Assembly (NCBI GenBank): GCA_963402885.1 | Contig: OY727096.1 | Span: forward strand, 7,573,501 to 7,637,500 | Length of the DNA stretch: 64,000 bases | Reading direction: 5' to 3' | Source of the DNA: Antedon bifida | Lineage: Eukaryota > Echinodermata > Crinoidea > Comatulida > Antedonidae | Shown: positions 14,101-29,100 of the stretch, piece after piece | Layout of the letters: every line of letters starts with the position of its first letter | Numbering within the stretch: the stretch's first letter is position 1 | The notes under the pieces: generated by a model | Databases searched by the model: none | What the model saw: the letters and a program-made list of their open reading frames with translations, nothing else | What the model was told of the DNA's origin: nothing | Translations under genes and position numbers: made by a program

Positions 14101-17100
14101 GCATATGATGCTGATGAAGAAAGCAATGATGACAAGGATTATGAAGAGAATTTAATAAAAGTTATACACCCATTTCTGTATATGGTGCTGTCTCAACCAC
14201 ATGTTATTATATCCATGGAAAAGATCAATCAGAGAGCAGAATTTTCAGTCTATGATTTCTCAATTGATGGAACGTCAATCAATTTTCGTGAAACAGGCAA
14301 GTACATATTACAAATATAGAAATAGCTTTAGTTAACAATTTTCCAGGATTTTGTATTATAATTTTATATTAGTGTATGCTTACTATCTGATTGGTTAATT
14401 TTGTATCACATGCTATTCAATATTAGTTCTACTGTTAATTTAATGGTGATATTTAAATTGTTCTATTGCAAATTTAGCTTTTTGTAAACATTTGAAAAAT
14501 TAAGCAACACAGGGCATGCTCGAAAACCAACCTGTAGTGTGCCGATGGTCTAATCCACAGCCAAAATCGGAGCACGCCGTTTTTGAATGGCCTAGCCTTC
14601 CATCTACCTGTAGCCTTTCGTGTTTGGGTTATGGTTATTTGTACCTTCATTTCAGTACAGATAAAATGTACTAACTGATTCGATGTATGTTTCTTTATTT
14701 GCTAGATCCAACCAAGCAAGTGCCAGACAGTGGTGACTACACAGTGTCATGGCTTGAGACATGCCCTGGTGATCCAGACCCAAAGACTGGTATACTACCA
14801 TCGCTCTTCACTTTTACTGTCAAAGATTTCTTTTCTAGGCCTGGTGAGTTTCGAGTAACTTTCCTGTTATTATCATTGATTGCTATGTAGTTAGCAGTTT
14901 ACTTCATGAATGATTGTTGAAATTTAAAATGGATTTGAATAAAGATTAATAAATCAGACTTTGAATAGGCCATTTTATAGTTTTAACAATATTAATCACT
15001 TTCGAAGAAAAAAAAGCACAGAAAAAAATTATAAAGTAAACAGTTAAATTCAACCAAAAACCATGGCAGTTACTTTTTAGGTAAATAATTTTTTTTTTGA
15101 AGTGAATAACTATTATGTGACATTAAAATGGCATATTCAACAACAAAAATTATTTTTTTTGGGGGGATAATACAGCTTTAATGTTTTGAATTTTTGTTTT
15201 GTGAATTAATAAAGAGATATATTGAATTTTTTATAGAATTATAGACTTTGAACAGCATGAACATTGTTGGCAACCTGCATTTATTTTTCATTGATTCTTT
15301 CTTTTCTTGCCCAAAGCTATCATGAATATGAGTGTTTGCCGACCATTGAGGGCACATCTAAGTCTCACTAAAATGGATCAGTTTTATGACTTTGTACAAA
15401 AACTCACTCTTCCAACATCGTCTGAATTAAATGCTGATGTAATGAAGATGGAATCAAACCAAGCAAGAACACCAACAAATCTTGGCAGTCTCAAAGGTAG
15501 TCAACTGTTTTTTTTTATTTAGCTTCTTTACAACAAGTTTATGAAATTTTATTTCATAATCAATGTGTCACTTTGGTCCTCTCCAGCCATTCTTGTGTTA
15601 ATACGTAACAACAAATGCCTTTACAATATCAACATTAGTTAAAAAATTACAGTATTTTTATATGTACAACTTGGACATATTCTTCTTCAGCGTGTTGTGC
15701 CATGTTAAACATTATAATTACCTTGAGCTAAACATGATAAATTATTGTGATTAACTTGAGTTAAACATAATTAACCATCATGATTAAGTGGGATAAACAT
15801 GACATGATTAAACTTGAGTTACGCATGATAAATTGTCTTGATTAATTTGAGTTAACTTGATCATGATTAACTTATTTAAACATGATAACTATATCATGAT
15901 TAACTTGAGTTAACAGTAAATAATGCTATATTATCAGTTAATTTTTCCTTTTTTTCCATTTGCTATTATTATTTATGCTACATTCTAAATTAGTCCCATG
16001 CAAATAAAAAGCCTGAAAATGTTGTATGACGGTTAGTTCCGCTAAAGAGTGCTTTCCCAGCATCAAGCGATAACCAAACTCTGTCACCCTTTACTAGATG
16101 AAGGATAAGACTGTTACTGGTCGAGTCTGTTGAATCAGAACCATAATCCATGAATGCCAGCTGGTTCTCGTTGTTCTTTATCAGTCTTACTATCGGCCAC
16201 GTATTTGACGATGCTTTGTAAATGTGTCCTATAAAGTAGTATGTACCGTTGATTGCGCACGTGAAAATACCGGTACGTCTATTGAAATGATTACCAAGGT
16301 TGATAAACTCGTGTGAGAACGTGACGATAACGTTTGACGACGTTGGGGCTTTAAGCAATGTTTCACGTGCTACAGAGAAAGCAGACTGTGGAGGTCGTGG
16401 TGGGTCATCTCCACGCTTTCCTTTTAATCCAGTAGTTCCTAAAAGAAATGTTTTATTACGTTAATATACAAATTAGCAATGCATATCCATAAAGGTTAAC
16501 CTTTGACATTGTTTAACCCTGTGTAATATCACTTGAATCTTGTTGTATGAGAATAGTTTTTATTTAAAATTTGTATACATTTTAGTCATGTACTACTAGG
16601 TGATTATTATTTGTGCTTATAAGTTACCAACATTTGAAATGATGGTGTAATTTTGATACAGAAGTCTTGTATGTATGTTATTGACTAGAGAATACTTTTT
16701 ACCTTTTTCTCCTTGAGGTCCTGTTATGCCAGGGGGTCCTGCTTCTCCTTTGATTCCTGGTGGGCCTGGGTCTCCTGCTCCTCTTGGACCTTACATTGGT
16801 TGAAGAAAATATTTAAATTTTAAAGTGAAATATAAGATAAAATAAACAAAATGATTAAATATCTTCAAACCATAAAATGATGTCATCATTACCTGGGAAT
16901 CCCTGCGGTCCTTCTGGTCCAGGAACACCCTGAGGTCCTGGAGGGCCTCCAGGGTTTCCTGGAATACCGCTCGTCCCACGATCTCCTTTTGGCCCATACG
17001 GACCTCGATCACCTTTATCACCTCTTCCACCTGAAAAGAGCAAACACTTGATTGATTTCAGTCATGGTATACAATTTGCAGTGCTTAATTTAAACACATT

Positions 17101-20100
17101 CAATAAAGCAGTATAGACAAAGAACAGCAACATCATCAGCTATCACATATCCATCAATTGTATGACAATTACATTATCATTGCAGATGATGAAAATAACC
17201 TGTGTAACTGGAATACATTCCAGTTGCTTTTCATTAACTTTTGTCACTATATTTGTCAAGAACCAGCTGAGACTTACTGTACATCTGCCTGAAAATATTT
17301 TAATTATTTATATTTTTTTAGATTAAAATGAATTTCACCTTTAGAGCCAATTGGTCCAGGCATGCCATTACTTCCATGGTTACCATGCATTCCTGGTTGT
17401 CCACTTGGACCCTGTTGGCCAGGTATACCAGGCGGTCCTTGTATACCTTGTGGTCCCATATCGCCACGCTCACAGCATGACAGGCAAGTCGTGCCTTGGT
17501 TGCTCTCACTGTATTTGTTGGCTTTTCTCTCTGCTCGCTCTTCAGCTGTCTTAGCTCCCATTGCAATAACAGCCATGCTTACAATAAGACATGTTGAAAA
17601 CATGACTTTGATATCTGTAATTGATTATTTTTATTGTAAGTCCACACTTCCATGTGTAGTTTTGTAGAAATGTTTGCCAATTAAATGTAAGTTAGTTAGG
17701 TATAAGATTTGCCAGTATTTATACAAGGGTGTACTCCTATCATATATTATCATACTGTACTAGTGTATTATAATAGTTATTAGTTTTAAATGTATTTTCG
17801 TAACACAAAATTATTCAAATCAATTTTACTATACAGTATTATAGCAACACCTGAACTCATGGTAATAGATTTTTGCATTGGGTAAATGAATGAAGGTGTC
17901 TTAGTCTACCTAATTTTGTAATACCGACTACTACATATGTACGTAAAAGAAAACAAAATCACAAATTGTGGTTGATCCAAACACATTATTTCCAAATTAC
18001 TAGCCTGGAATCATACCTAAACTTGGATTGGGTAGGAATAAGAAAACTAAATAAAAACTGATGCAGTTTTATTTCTTTAACAGTAATAATACATATATCT
18101 GTTACAAGAGTACACAAACACACTTGTTCAAAATGGAGATAGAAGCAATTACATTAATGTCATGGAGCTTTGGCTATTAGGTCTAAGATACCTTCACACT
18201 AGGGGCTAGGATGTTGTCACAACAGGGCTAGGAAGCTGTCACAACAGGGCCAGGGAGCTGTGACAACAAGGCTATAATTCTGTCACAAAGGCTAAAGTTA
18301 TTTTATCTGATGCTGTGTTTTTGTGTCAAAGATGTCAAAAAATAGACACAGCTATTAAAGAACCTAATTAACATGTTTATAAAGTAATTTCCAGAAATAT
18401 GTATAATGTTTAATGGTGGTATAAGCCTATTAATTTTACATGCAAATATATAAGGCTTTGGGTTATACATTTCTAGTACAAATTCTGGAAGATTTTCTCA
18501 AATCAGTTTGATCATCTAGTGAGTCACATTCAGCCAAAAATCGTAATAGAAAACATGTTGGTGGGATGATGCTATAATCAGAAACATAAAGTAGTTGATA
18601 TATATGAAATAATCTTTTCATAGAATTGTAGTGAAAACTTTATAAACTTTTGTTCTATGTACTAAATTATATACAGTTACTTTGATATATCACACCATAT
18701 GTAATTAATTCATTTTCTTTTGGATTGTGTTGTTGAAAATTTAACACTAAGTGATATTGAAAAATATTAGTATATTATTAAATGTATTTACTTTATGTAA
18801 TTGAATTAAATGTGTGTTTCTATTTCACTTGTAACAAGTTTGACCAAGAAAACCAAATCAAAATTTAATCGCAACCCACAGAGATAATTCTATAAAATTA
18901 GTAGCCAAGCAGAGCTTGGAATGTACCTAATGGGAGCCCAACTGCTCCCGGTCTTGGTTCTCATATAAAAGCCCGCGGGACAGATATCAATTGGGCCAGC
19001 TATCTTTTAGCATAAAGTTTATTTTTTTAGAATGATATTGCAAGGAATACTGAACTCATGTGTATGTTTCATAATAGCTGGGCCTCCTACTTTGTATAAT
19101 AATTATTTAAAATTATTAAATTTATATTTGCACTTTTGTTGTTGTATGTTTTCGATAGTGCTTTAAAAGTTGAATACACTTTTTTTGAAGTTTATTATAT
19201 AAAAAATTGATAACAGACAGATAAAAACATAGGCCTACATTAAATTAATAAGAATAATGTTTAAATGTAGCCTCACTTTCCACTTCTATAAGTTAAGATA
19301 GAGTGTAAAAAACATGAAATATGTTAAAATAATGTTTATGATTCTTTTTAAATCTGTCAACGTACAAGGTAGCAGGGGACTACACTCGGGTCCTCCGCTT
19401 TTTACACTGGAATCATCACAATTGTTTGAATACTAGGACGCAACGCAAAATATTGACGCAAAGTGCTGTATTGCATAATCACAAGTGGGAATCGACGACG
19501 CAATAGTGCTGCAAACATCAATATGAGAAATCAAATCAGTTTTGAACACAGAGAATCATAATATACGTGGGGTGAACCAGGTCAAAGTCTACGGCCAACT
19601 AAAGTTGATGTGGAATCGAGTATGTTTGATTTCACGCAGACGGAGGAAAACACAATTATTAGGAAGGCCTTTTCTTATGTTGCGTAGGTTGCGTTGCATC
19701 GATAGTGGGAACCACGCTTTACTAATCTTACAATCTGGTTTTATTTGACTATAGTATCTACTAAATAACAATATTTTTTCTATTTTTTACTGGTTTGTAT
19801 GACTAATTTAAAATTACTATTTTTAAAGGAAATTTTCTATAAATGAAACTTTTCGAAATATATGAACACTGTTAAATTCTTACCTTAACTGTTTCTTGGT
19901 GGTATAAGGTACTGTAGCAGTGTGTCTTGTGATAACATTTTAGCACTTTACATTCTTTTTATAAGGAAAGATTATTGGAATGTTCCATTTGTTGGTAGGG
20001 TTAGTAGGAAAAGTAGGGAAAGTTCTGAAACCTGAAAATAGTCTTTGAAATGTACAAACAGTACTACAAATTGTATTTGAAATGAATTAATGTTGTATTT

Positions 20101-23100
20101 GAGGATTTTAACATTTTTAGGAAAAAGGAAATTTATGATTTTTTTACTAAATTGCCAAATTTTAAAAATTGGATCGATTATTGAGAATTTCTGTACAAAC
20201 TTTTTAATAAAAGAAATTATTTTTCTTCTCTCCATATAGAATTGGAGGCTGATGAAACTGTAGAGGGTGATGGATCTCAGTATTCTGGTGTGTTGTCATA
20301 CCTTGCTATGATACAACAAGTAACATTGAATATGCATCAAGTAGTGGTTGTCATGACCACAAAGCCACACCCTAAATTACCAATACTGTTGTTTTCATTG
20401 GGCGGTTGCCAAGGAAGTGTTGCAGTAAAGAGTGAGGATGGTAAGTATTTTTGTATGTTTGTTTCTATCAACTTTTTCCACTATGTTATATATTTTCAAT
20501 TCTAATCAATAACTTATAACATTCAAGTGTATTTATTTCTCTTGTTCATTAGGAATGCCAAGCCAGTTGGTCTCAACTTTAGCTTTGAAGGAACTCCTTC
20601 TAAGGACTTCTCTCCAACATGTAACCAAACCATTTATTGGTCCATGTAAAGCAGACATGGGCTTAGATGCCAGGTGGTGTTATCATAGTGGCAATACATT
20701 CAGTGACCTGATTCCCAGGTGTCACTTTGATTTGCATATGGGACACATCCAGGTGTCATTTGGGCAGGAACATCTCAGCTGCTTCCAGCTTATCACAGAA
20801 CAGGTGCAGGAAGCTGGTGAAAAGGTATCAAGTAAAGATTTCAGTTAGATTTTGGATATTAACTAAAATATTTTATATTGAAACTGTGTAGAATTAAGCC
20901 ATGCCAAGAAATTCTATTTAAATGCAATAAATAAACAACAAAAATGTTATGTATGTATGTTTTCTACTTTCAGCCCTTAAAAGAAAATACTACTAAAAAA
21001 AGAAAAAGAAAGTACACACATTCTGAAGAGGTCATATCGAGGTCAACTGATGACTTGCGTGCTGGAGCATTTCGCTATCTAAGTGACATAGGTAGATTTG
21101 CAGCTTTTTAGGCATTCAAGCATGACCCTAAGTATATTAAACTAGAGAGTTTATGAGGCCATACCATGCAACCAACAAATCCTGTACTGGGATAATAATG
21201 TTAAGGGCATTCCACAAACAATGCTGTCAGTCAATGTGCTGGTGGACTTAGATGTTACACTTTTCAAGTTCATGCCTCTCCCCATGGTGGACTTAGATGT
21301 TCATGCCACTCCTCATGGTGGACTTAGATGTTCATGCCTCTCCCCATGGTGGACTTAGATGTTCATGCCTCTCCCCATGGTGGACTTAGATGTTCATGCC
21401 TCTCCCCATGGTGGACTTAGATGTTCATGCCTCTCCCCATGGTGGACTTAGATGTTCATGCCTCTCCTCATGGTGGACTTAGATGTTCATGCCTCTCCCC
21501 ATGGTGGACTTAGATGTTCATGCCTCTCCCTATGGTGGACTTAGATGTTCATGCCTCTCCCCATGGTGGACTTAGATGTTCATGCCTCTTACCTAAGCGT
21601 CACGTCATGTCAGTGCTGCCAACTACGGTGCAATTTGTCTGTCCACAACTGTGGATGTGTAAGCTTACAGCGAGTAACCCTCTACTTGTCTCATAAGATG
21701 TACTAGGTTATAGGCTCACATGAGTATTATGTGTACACTTGACATACAGTGGCTGTGATGTACTACTACACCGGAGTAACCCCCTACTCATCTTGAAAGA
21801 TGTACTAGGTTCTTAAAAGTGCACATGAGCAAGATAAGTGCACTCGACGTACTGTTTATAGTCCTTATCCCAGAAGACTCATTCTACCACCAGAACCATG
21901 GAGCAAGTGATCCCTCAAACCCTTGCCATAAGGCCACTCACTCCCTAATACCTGTGCTAACAAATAAATAACTATAAAGTGCTTTATCTCTTGACAGACG
22001 GCCTTGGTCTTCTACCAAAACCCAATGAGATCATGTTCTGTTCTGAACCTGATGGTAATGTATGGAATCAAGGTGCTATGACTTGGTGTTATCCTGAACC
22101 AAGAGTTCTTACCAAAGTCCTGGTGACACCACTGCCGCTAAATGCTGCTGTGACATCGAGAGAAACAGAGAGAAATACAGAGGTTAACAATCTCCTTATT
22201 CAATATTTCATAAGACATTTAAAAGTGCTCTTTTCAAATATTATGTGATGCATATTTAACAATACATTGTAATTCTAACTTTTCTTTATGGCTCCTGTAA
22301 ACCATAGAATAGTTCCAAGATTCTAGATCATCCAACAGAGAATAACTTCACAATTACAGGATTGATAAACTATTTTATAATTTATCGTGCTTAACTAAGT
22401 CTCATTTGAGAATTATGGAATGGAGTTGAAAGAGTTGTGAGTTACAACCATGACACTACCTGTAGGTCAGGATTGAACCTTGGGATGGGAAGGTAAGCTT
22501 GTTAACCACCAAGCTACAGACCTTCTATTTTGATCATCATATCACATTTTTCATTTTGATCATATTTGTAATTACTTACAGGTTCCATGTTTAATCCAGT
22601 ACTGGGATAACATCCGAAAGTGCTTTACTGCCTTCCGTCTACTGTGTCTATCTGAATCAAGTTCATGCGAGGTCAAATTGCCATCAGTTGAAGATGAACC
22701 TTCTCACCACTTGGTGGCAGCAGAGCTTTGGAGAGTTATTGTTAATTATACCAGTGAAGATCTGTAAGTGTTAACCCATTAATAATTAACTGTTATATTA
22801 TATGTTACATAATTCTATAATACATGACTTTGACAATGTTTTTTTATAGGCCAGAAGGAACAGTTCAAGCTGTCTATCCTCTTCTTTCTCCAATGGCGTT
22901 AGCAGCATCAATGCGTGTTGATTCTTGTTTCTGTCCACGTTTCGTACCAGCATTTACCTCTGCAGTTCATTTTGATATCGTGGAAGTGAAACTTATCAAC
23001 CATTTTAATCAACTTGGAAAAGGTGATCTATTTAATTAAATTTAGATTTCTTTAGCTCTAACTCTTGTATATCTAGGTGCTCAAGGGTTAGAGAAATGAG

Positions 23101-26100
23101 GAAATAAAATATAGAAAAGGATATGGTGGAAGACTTTTATGAACAATATTGTAGAATTCTAATTATAAATGATGGAATAGGTATTTGACTACACAGAGAC
23201 TCATATGAATAAATGATGTACATATAATAATCATGATCTCTAAATTTGTATATAATAATTACTCAAAAATCTTTTTTTTTATGTTAGTCCCATCTGAGAG
23301 ATTCGAACCATTTAAGTTGGACAAGCTAAACCCTAAAGATCAAGAGTTCATGACATTGACAATAGAAGAATCTTTAGTCATGGCAAGCACATGGGGTTCA
23401 GAGCAAGAAAAGATCATACTTCAGGTACGCTTCATGCAAACCTTCAAACAGTATATTAATAGCTTTGTTTATCAGTTTTAAAACCCATGACAATGCAGTT
23501 AATTTCAAAGTTATAGTCTGAGAGGACACATACTGAACAGATTTCCTGAACACTTTTTTCAATGAATACAACCAAATAATAAAGATACCACTCAACTTTG
23601 ACAAAACAGGAAATGCAGGAAATTAAGAAAATCTAGACTTTCTAGAAAATTTATTTAAGCTTTATGGACCAGTGTATTATCAGTTTTCAGTTAAAAGTAA
23701 ATTCTCTTTGATTGATTTAAAATTGATGGAAACTAGTAACTGTACTACTATCCCTAAAGTTGTGGTATGTGTCGTCCAGACCTGTGCGCAATTCAGCCCA
23801 GTAGGCTACAAATCGCAGGTTATTCCCCCATTTACATTTCTTTTATTGGAAATTTTATGTGAAATTATTCAATTAATCTTCTGGTAACATATATTCACAT
23901 TTAATTCAGGCTACTTCAACTTTATCCTGTAAACTGCTGGAATACAGAAATTTGACTGTACAACAATTTCTTGAACCATGCGAGTTAGAAGCATCTCTGG
24001 ATCTGGATTCAGGTGTTGTGTGCGAGATGCAGGCAGACCTTGGACCTATGAATATTAACATTGGTCAGAGCACACTTCATACTTTGAATCTGGCTGTACA
24101 GGCGTGGAATCAGGTAACGTCATTAGTAGACTAATGTTTGATAACTGAAATGGTGAGTTAATTCTGTGGCAAATGTTTATTCATATCAGTATATCACTTA
24201 ATCGTTTTCATATTCTTTTCTTTGTAAAAGCTATCCATAAGCGATATTTCTATGTTTAAAAACTGGATGAAATTGAGTGACACTACCAATGTCTTCCAAG
24301 ACATATGTTCGCAAGATATGGATGTTTTAGTATCATCATTCATTCTTTTCTTAAATTTTTGAGCAATTTATCAAAAATCTGAATTTCCCAAACACATAAT
24401 GCAAGTTAAACTTTGTGACAGATAAGATGTCCTGCAGAGCTTAGGAGAAATGTCTTTATATTAAAAGCAAGTTACTATCAGCACAGTGTACCGTGCGGCT
24501 AGTTCTCTGTTCCGATAAACAGCAATATAAAGGCACATAGTCTGTCTGCCCGAAAAAAAATAAGGCATGATCAACATGCTGATAGGGAACAATGAATTTG
24601 ATGCATAATCAACCATGCCAATAGCCTCCAGACCAAATGATAGCCGATAGCCTCATCAAACATATCTCTATATAAAAAGTGTCTTTAATTAATTCCAAAG
24701 ATCTACTTCATAAAATTGTTTTTCTCTTAACAGTATAAACAGAAAGATAAAGAAGAACTTGTGTTAACTTACTACACAATATGTAATGACACCGTTGAAA
24801 CACTACGATTTGGCCAAGTACACACAGATGAATCAATTGTTTTGAAATGCAGAGAGATGCATGCTTACAGTTGGCGTACACATAAGACTGTGCACTGGGG
24901 ACAGGTGCGTACATTTACAGTAGCATTCATATTGTAGCCAGTGGCTGATTGCAATTTAGGGTCCTATAAGCTTGACGATTTAAACCTGTTAGGAGGAGAA
25001 CCATATGAAGCAACTAGTTGTCAGTAAAAATTGTCAATACTTTTGTGTACAATTGTGTACCACTAACATTATTTATGGTTTTCTAACACTACTTTTGACT
25101 CATCAGACTATTAAAGCATACAATTACCTTTTCATTTGTTTTTCATTCCTACCCCAATCATGAAAATGCTGGTGCCACCTCTGTTAAAAGGTCACCAGTT
25201 AGCTTACTGACAATTATAAGACCATCAGTATCTGTTTACAATACCTTTTACTTTTTGTAGAAAATACATGTGTGCATTGAAGGTTGGCGTAACTGGCGTT
25301 GGTCTGAACCCTTCAGTATAGATGAACGATCAACCATCGTGCGTAAGCTGCAACACAAAGGACATTCTGCCACTTTGTTCATTAACATCAGAAATGTTAC
25401 TCCACTTCAGAAACAGGTGAGTAAGTCTTACATATTATTATTGTACTTGTATGTTTTATGGTTTCTTCTCTTCAAGCAGGTAACTCTGAGCTTAGCTAGC
25501 AGATACAATCAATCAATTCTTTTTAAAGCCCCATTCCATGATTCATTTTTCATAGTAGACTATGTGTGCCGAATAATGAATGTTTTATATTTGTACAGTG
25601 AAACAAATAATTTGATTTAGTGAAAGGTAAAAATTTGTTATATTTTCACCTCATAAAATTATTTGTACCATTGCACTGATAAACATTCATTATTTGTATT
25701 ATAACTTTCTTTCAGGTTGTGTTCTATGGACGACAACTCTTCTCCAGTCGTGTGAACATACCTTTAGAAATACAATTAAATAAAATCGTGCAAGTTGGTG
25801 GCAGCAGTATGGAGTGTAAGCAGACACTCTTGCTACCTGCAGAGGGCGTCCTACCTTCATTGGCATGTGATGACGAATCAATTACAAGTATGCGAATTAA
25901 GGTTGGCAACAGAGATTCAGAATGGTCTGAGCAGATGGCTGTGTGTGGTGAAATGAGTAGAAAGAATGCCGTTATTAAGGTGAGAAAATGTACAGTATGT
26001 TTATCGTGTTTGTATACTTGGAAGCATTTACCAAATACATTACAGTACTTGCTTGTTTTGCTTGATAATGTCCACAATTTTAAATTACCTGAATGTAACA

Positions 26101-29100
26101 ACAGACCATGCCATTTCATGAAAATCGATATTATTGAAATCACAACAATTTGACCAAATGTTATCCTGAATGACTGGCTTATTTGTATTTTTACTTTTCT
26201 AAACTATTACTACTACTTTTTTTCATGTTTTCTTTCTTTATTTTTATATTATTTCACTTCATCTCATATTTACTTGAATTGTACTTATCTCAGGATTTCC
26301 TTTGGGAAATAGAGGCAAAGTAAGTTAGATATGAAATAACATGTCCAATAATTATATAAAATAAACTTTATTTATTCATCTGCAATTTGAAATATTGAAT
26401 CACAAATAGCATGCCTCACTTTTTTTGGAGTTTGTTTTATATTATCATATCGAACTTATTAGTGGACCCTCTGGTTTCATTTAATTATGTTTATAAGATT
26501 TTTTTTCTCAATAGATTTCCTGTAAAGATAGCAGTGTGGTACAGCTGTGGTGTCGTATATACACTGAAGAGCACTGTGGAGAAACACAGAGATTGGTATG
26601 TACTAGCATATTTAGGCAGTTAAAATTTAAATTAATAGGACATTATCACTGGTAATCCATTTTAAATTAATCTATCTTTTGAAAACAGCAAACAATAATA
26701 TGAGGTTAAAAATTACTATTTTGTAGCAGTTAAAGTTGTCTCCATGGTAACTTTCTTTGAAAACTCAATAATCAAATGTTTGCAATCTTATTTTCACAGA
26801 CTGGCACACACAAAAAATAAGTTAGCTAATCAAAGATTGTATTTACTATACATTTCATATAGCTGTGTTTTCTTTTCACATTCTAAAGTTTCTAAATTAG
26901 TCATACAGCAGCCATTGCTTTTTCTCCTTCTAATCACTTTGTAATAAGCATTGTACCTCTTATTTTCTAGATAATTTTTAGCCCGCTGTTTACAGTGCGA
27001 AGCCACCTTCCAAGGCCTTTAGTAATGAGCCTACAAAGTAAAAAGTTTAATTCAGTGCAGGTGTATAATGTCAAAGGTCAGGGTAACAAGCTAGATCTGT
27101 ATAATGTTGTCCCGGCAACATGGCACTCTGCTACCTTTCAACTGAGGTAAATTGTGTACTGGAATTTTTTTTAGGTCAATTCAAATATAATTCAGAAATA
27201 TATGCCAGAAAACTGTTTCTAGAATCATTGTTGTTGTTGTTTATTGATTTTCCACAAATAATACATATATATTCTTAATAAATCATTATTTATAAATGTG
27301 GATGGTGGTCAAAATAAGTCTAGAAATAGACTTTAAGCAGAGGCCACCATTAACAAAATAGAAAAAAATTACAATGAGATTACTTTAAAATAAATATGTA
27401 AATAGAAACAAATAAAGGTAGAATTGTTTATAACCTGTATCTTCTGTCACTGTACATGTCATAATTCAGATTACTACACTGAGAATTGCCATGCTTCCAA
27501 TGATATTACTATTCAAATAATTTGGTCTTACTCTAATGATAGGAAAAATGATTATAAAATGAATATACCTATGGCATGCTAACTATGTTTTATTGGCTTT
27601 TATTTTAGTGAGAATACATCACCTTCAAATCCAGGCATACCAGTATCAACTGAATTACTGGATGACATAGTTCAAAGGAATGAAGAATCAGAAGAAGATG
27701 GTGATGAACCGAAGCTAACAATTCCTATGATGGCATATGACTGGAAGAAAGAGATTGAAGCTAGTTGGCCATATATTGGATCAAGTGGAAAGAGGTATAT
27801 TGTAGTATTGTTAATGAGCTGTTTTTGATAACAACTTATATATTAAACTTTTTTTAGGAAAGACACACACACAAGGTGCAATCTCTACTTCTTTTGTAAA
27901 TAATGCACATTTTAGAGTATTGTAGATCATAGACTAAAAACATCAATGATGAAGATGAATACAATGTGTTTTAGTTTTAAATTTATAATCACCAATTCTA
28001 CAGACACTTTACTATAAGAAGCTATCATCCTAATTTTTCAAAAGTCCTGGAATTTTTACTATAAAGGCATGGAAATACACTTGAATACTCTAAAAGTTGA
28101 ATAAATAAATACTCTAGATTATCCAGTATTGATACAGATACAAACAACACAGAGGAGGCAGAAGATGACATAGATAATATACAACAACCAAATACTGACC
28201 TGAAGGTCAGCCTCCACCAGCATTGGTCAGAGGTCAACACAATCATTATTGATGTAATGCCCTGGTGTCTTATTGTGAATCAATCCAAGTTAGACTTGGT
28301 GATTTTGGAAGAAGGGGAACCAAGCCTAGCACTAAAGCAAGGCAAAGCTGTTGCACCTCAGAAATTTAAGGTAACTAAATTATTCACATATGCCTGTAAA
28401 TAAATGTTATATGGTCTAGTAGTTTAGAACATCTGCATATAATAAATAAAATCATTTGTTAAAAGTTCAGTATTCTCATGTTATGTATGCAAAAACGTTT
28501 TTTTTTTTGTATGGTTGCCCAATCATATATGGTTTAGTTCAAACCTTTCATGTAATTTAAAATATATGTACATTTGTTTGTTTTGTTAATGTTCATAAAT
28601 CCAAAGGCAAATTACTGAAAAATGACAATGCTGTGGGTATCAGTGGCTGGATCTCAATGGAGATGCAAAATAAAAGAAGCAAAAAAACAGCCATAAAAAT
28701 TTGCAGAGCTTTTGGGCAACACTCTAGCCCTTCAATATAAATATATATATTTTTATGTAAATCAATTTTTATATTGTATGGAAATCTTGTATTGGTGTTT
28801 TGACACACTGTAGGATTTTGAATAAATAAATAATACATAAATTTATATCAAGCAGAAAGTTTGAATCACAGTTGGGATAGATTTTTCCTCATTCTCACAG
28901 ATTTCCCCAACTTCATCGTTTATTTATTAACTTTCTGAAAATCAGGGGACGGTTCAGTATTTATTCTTTATATACATTTTTCATAATATAGAGCCACATA
29001 AACTTGGTATTTGATGGCATTGCACAAGATGGTATTTCTGCAGATCCAATTTTTGTACTTGCTGATAAACCACCAGCATGGCATGAAATCGGGCCCAATG

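Noticed and set aside
18961-18975. TATAAAAG on the + strand as a promoter
   Set aside because: No gene follows on that strand within the VPS13B intron; probably chance in AT-rich DNA or a repeat fragment.
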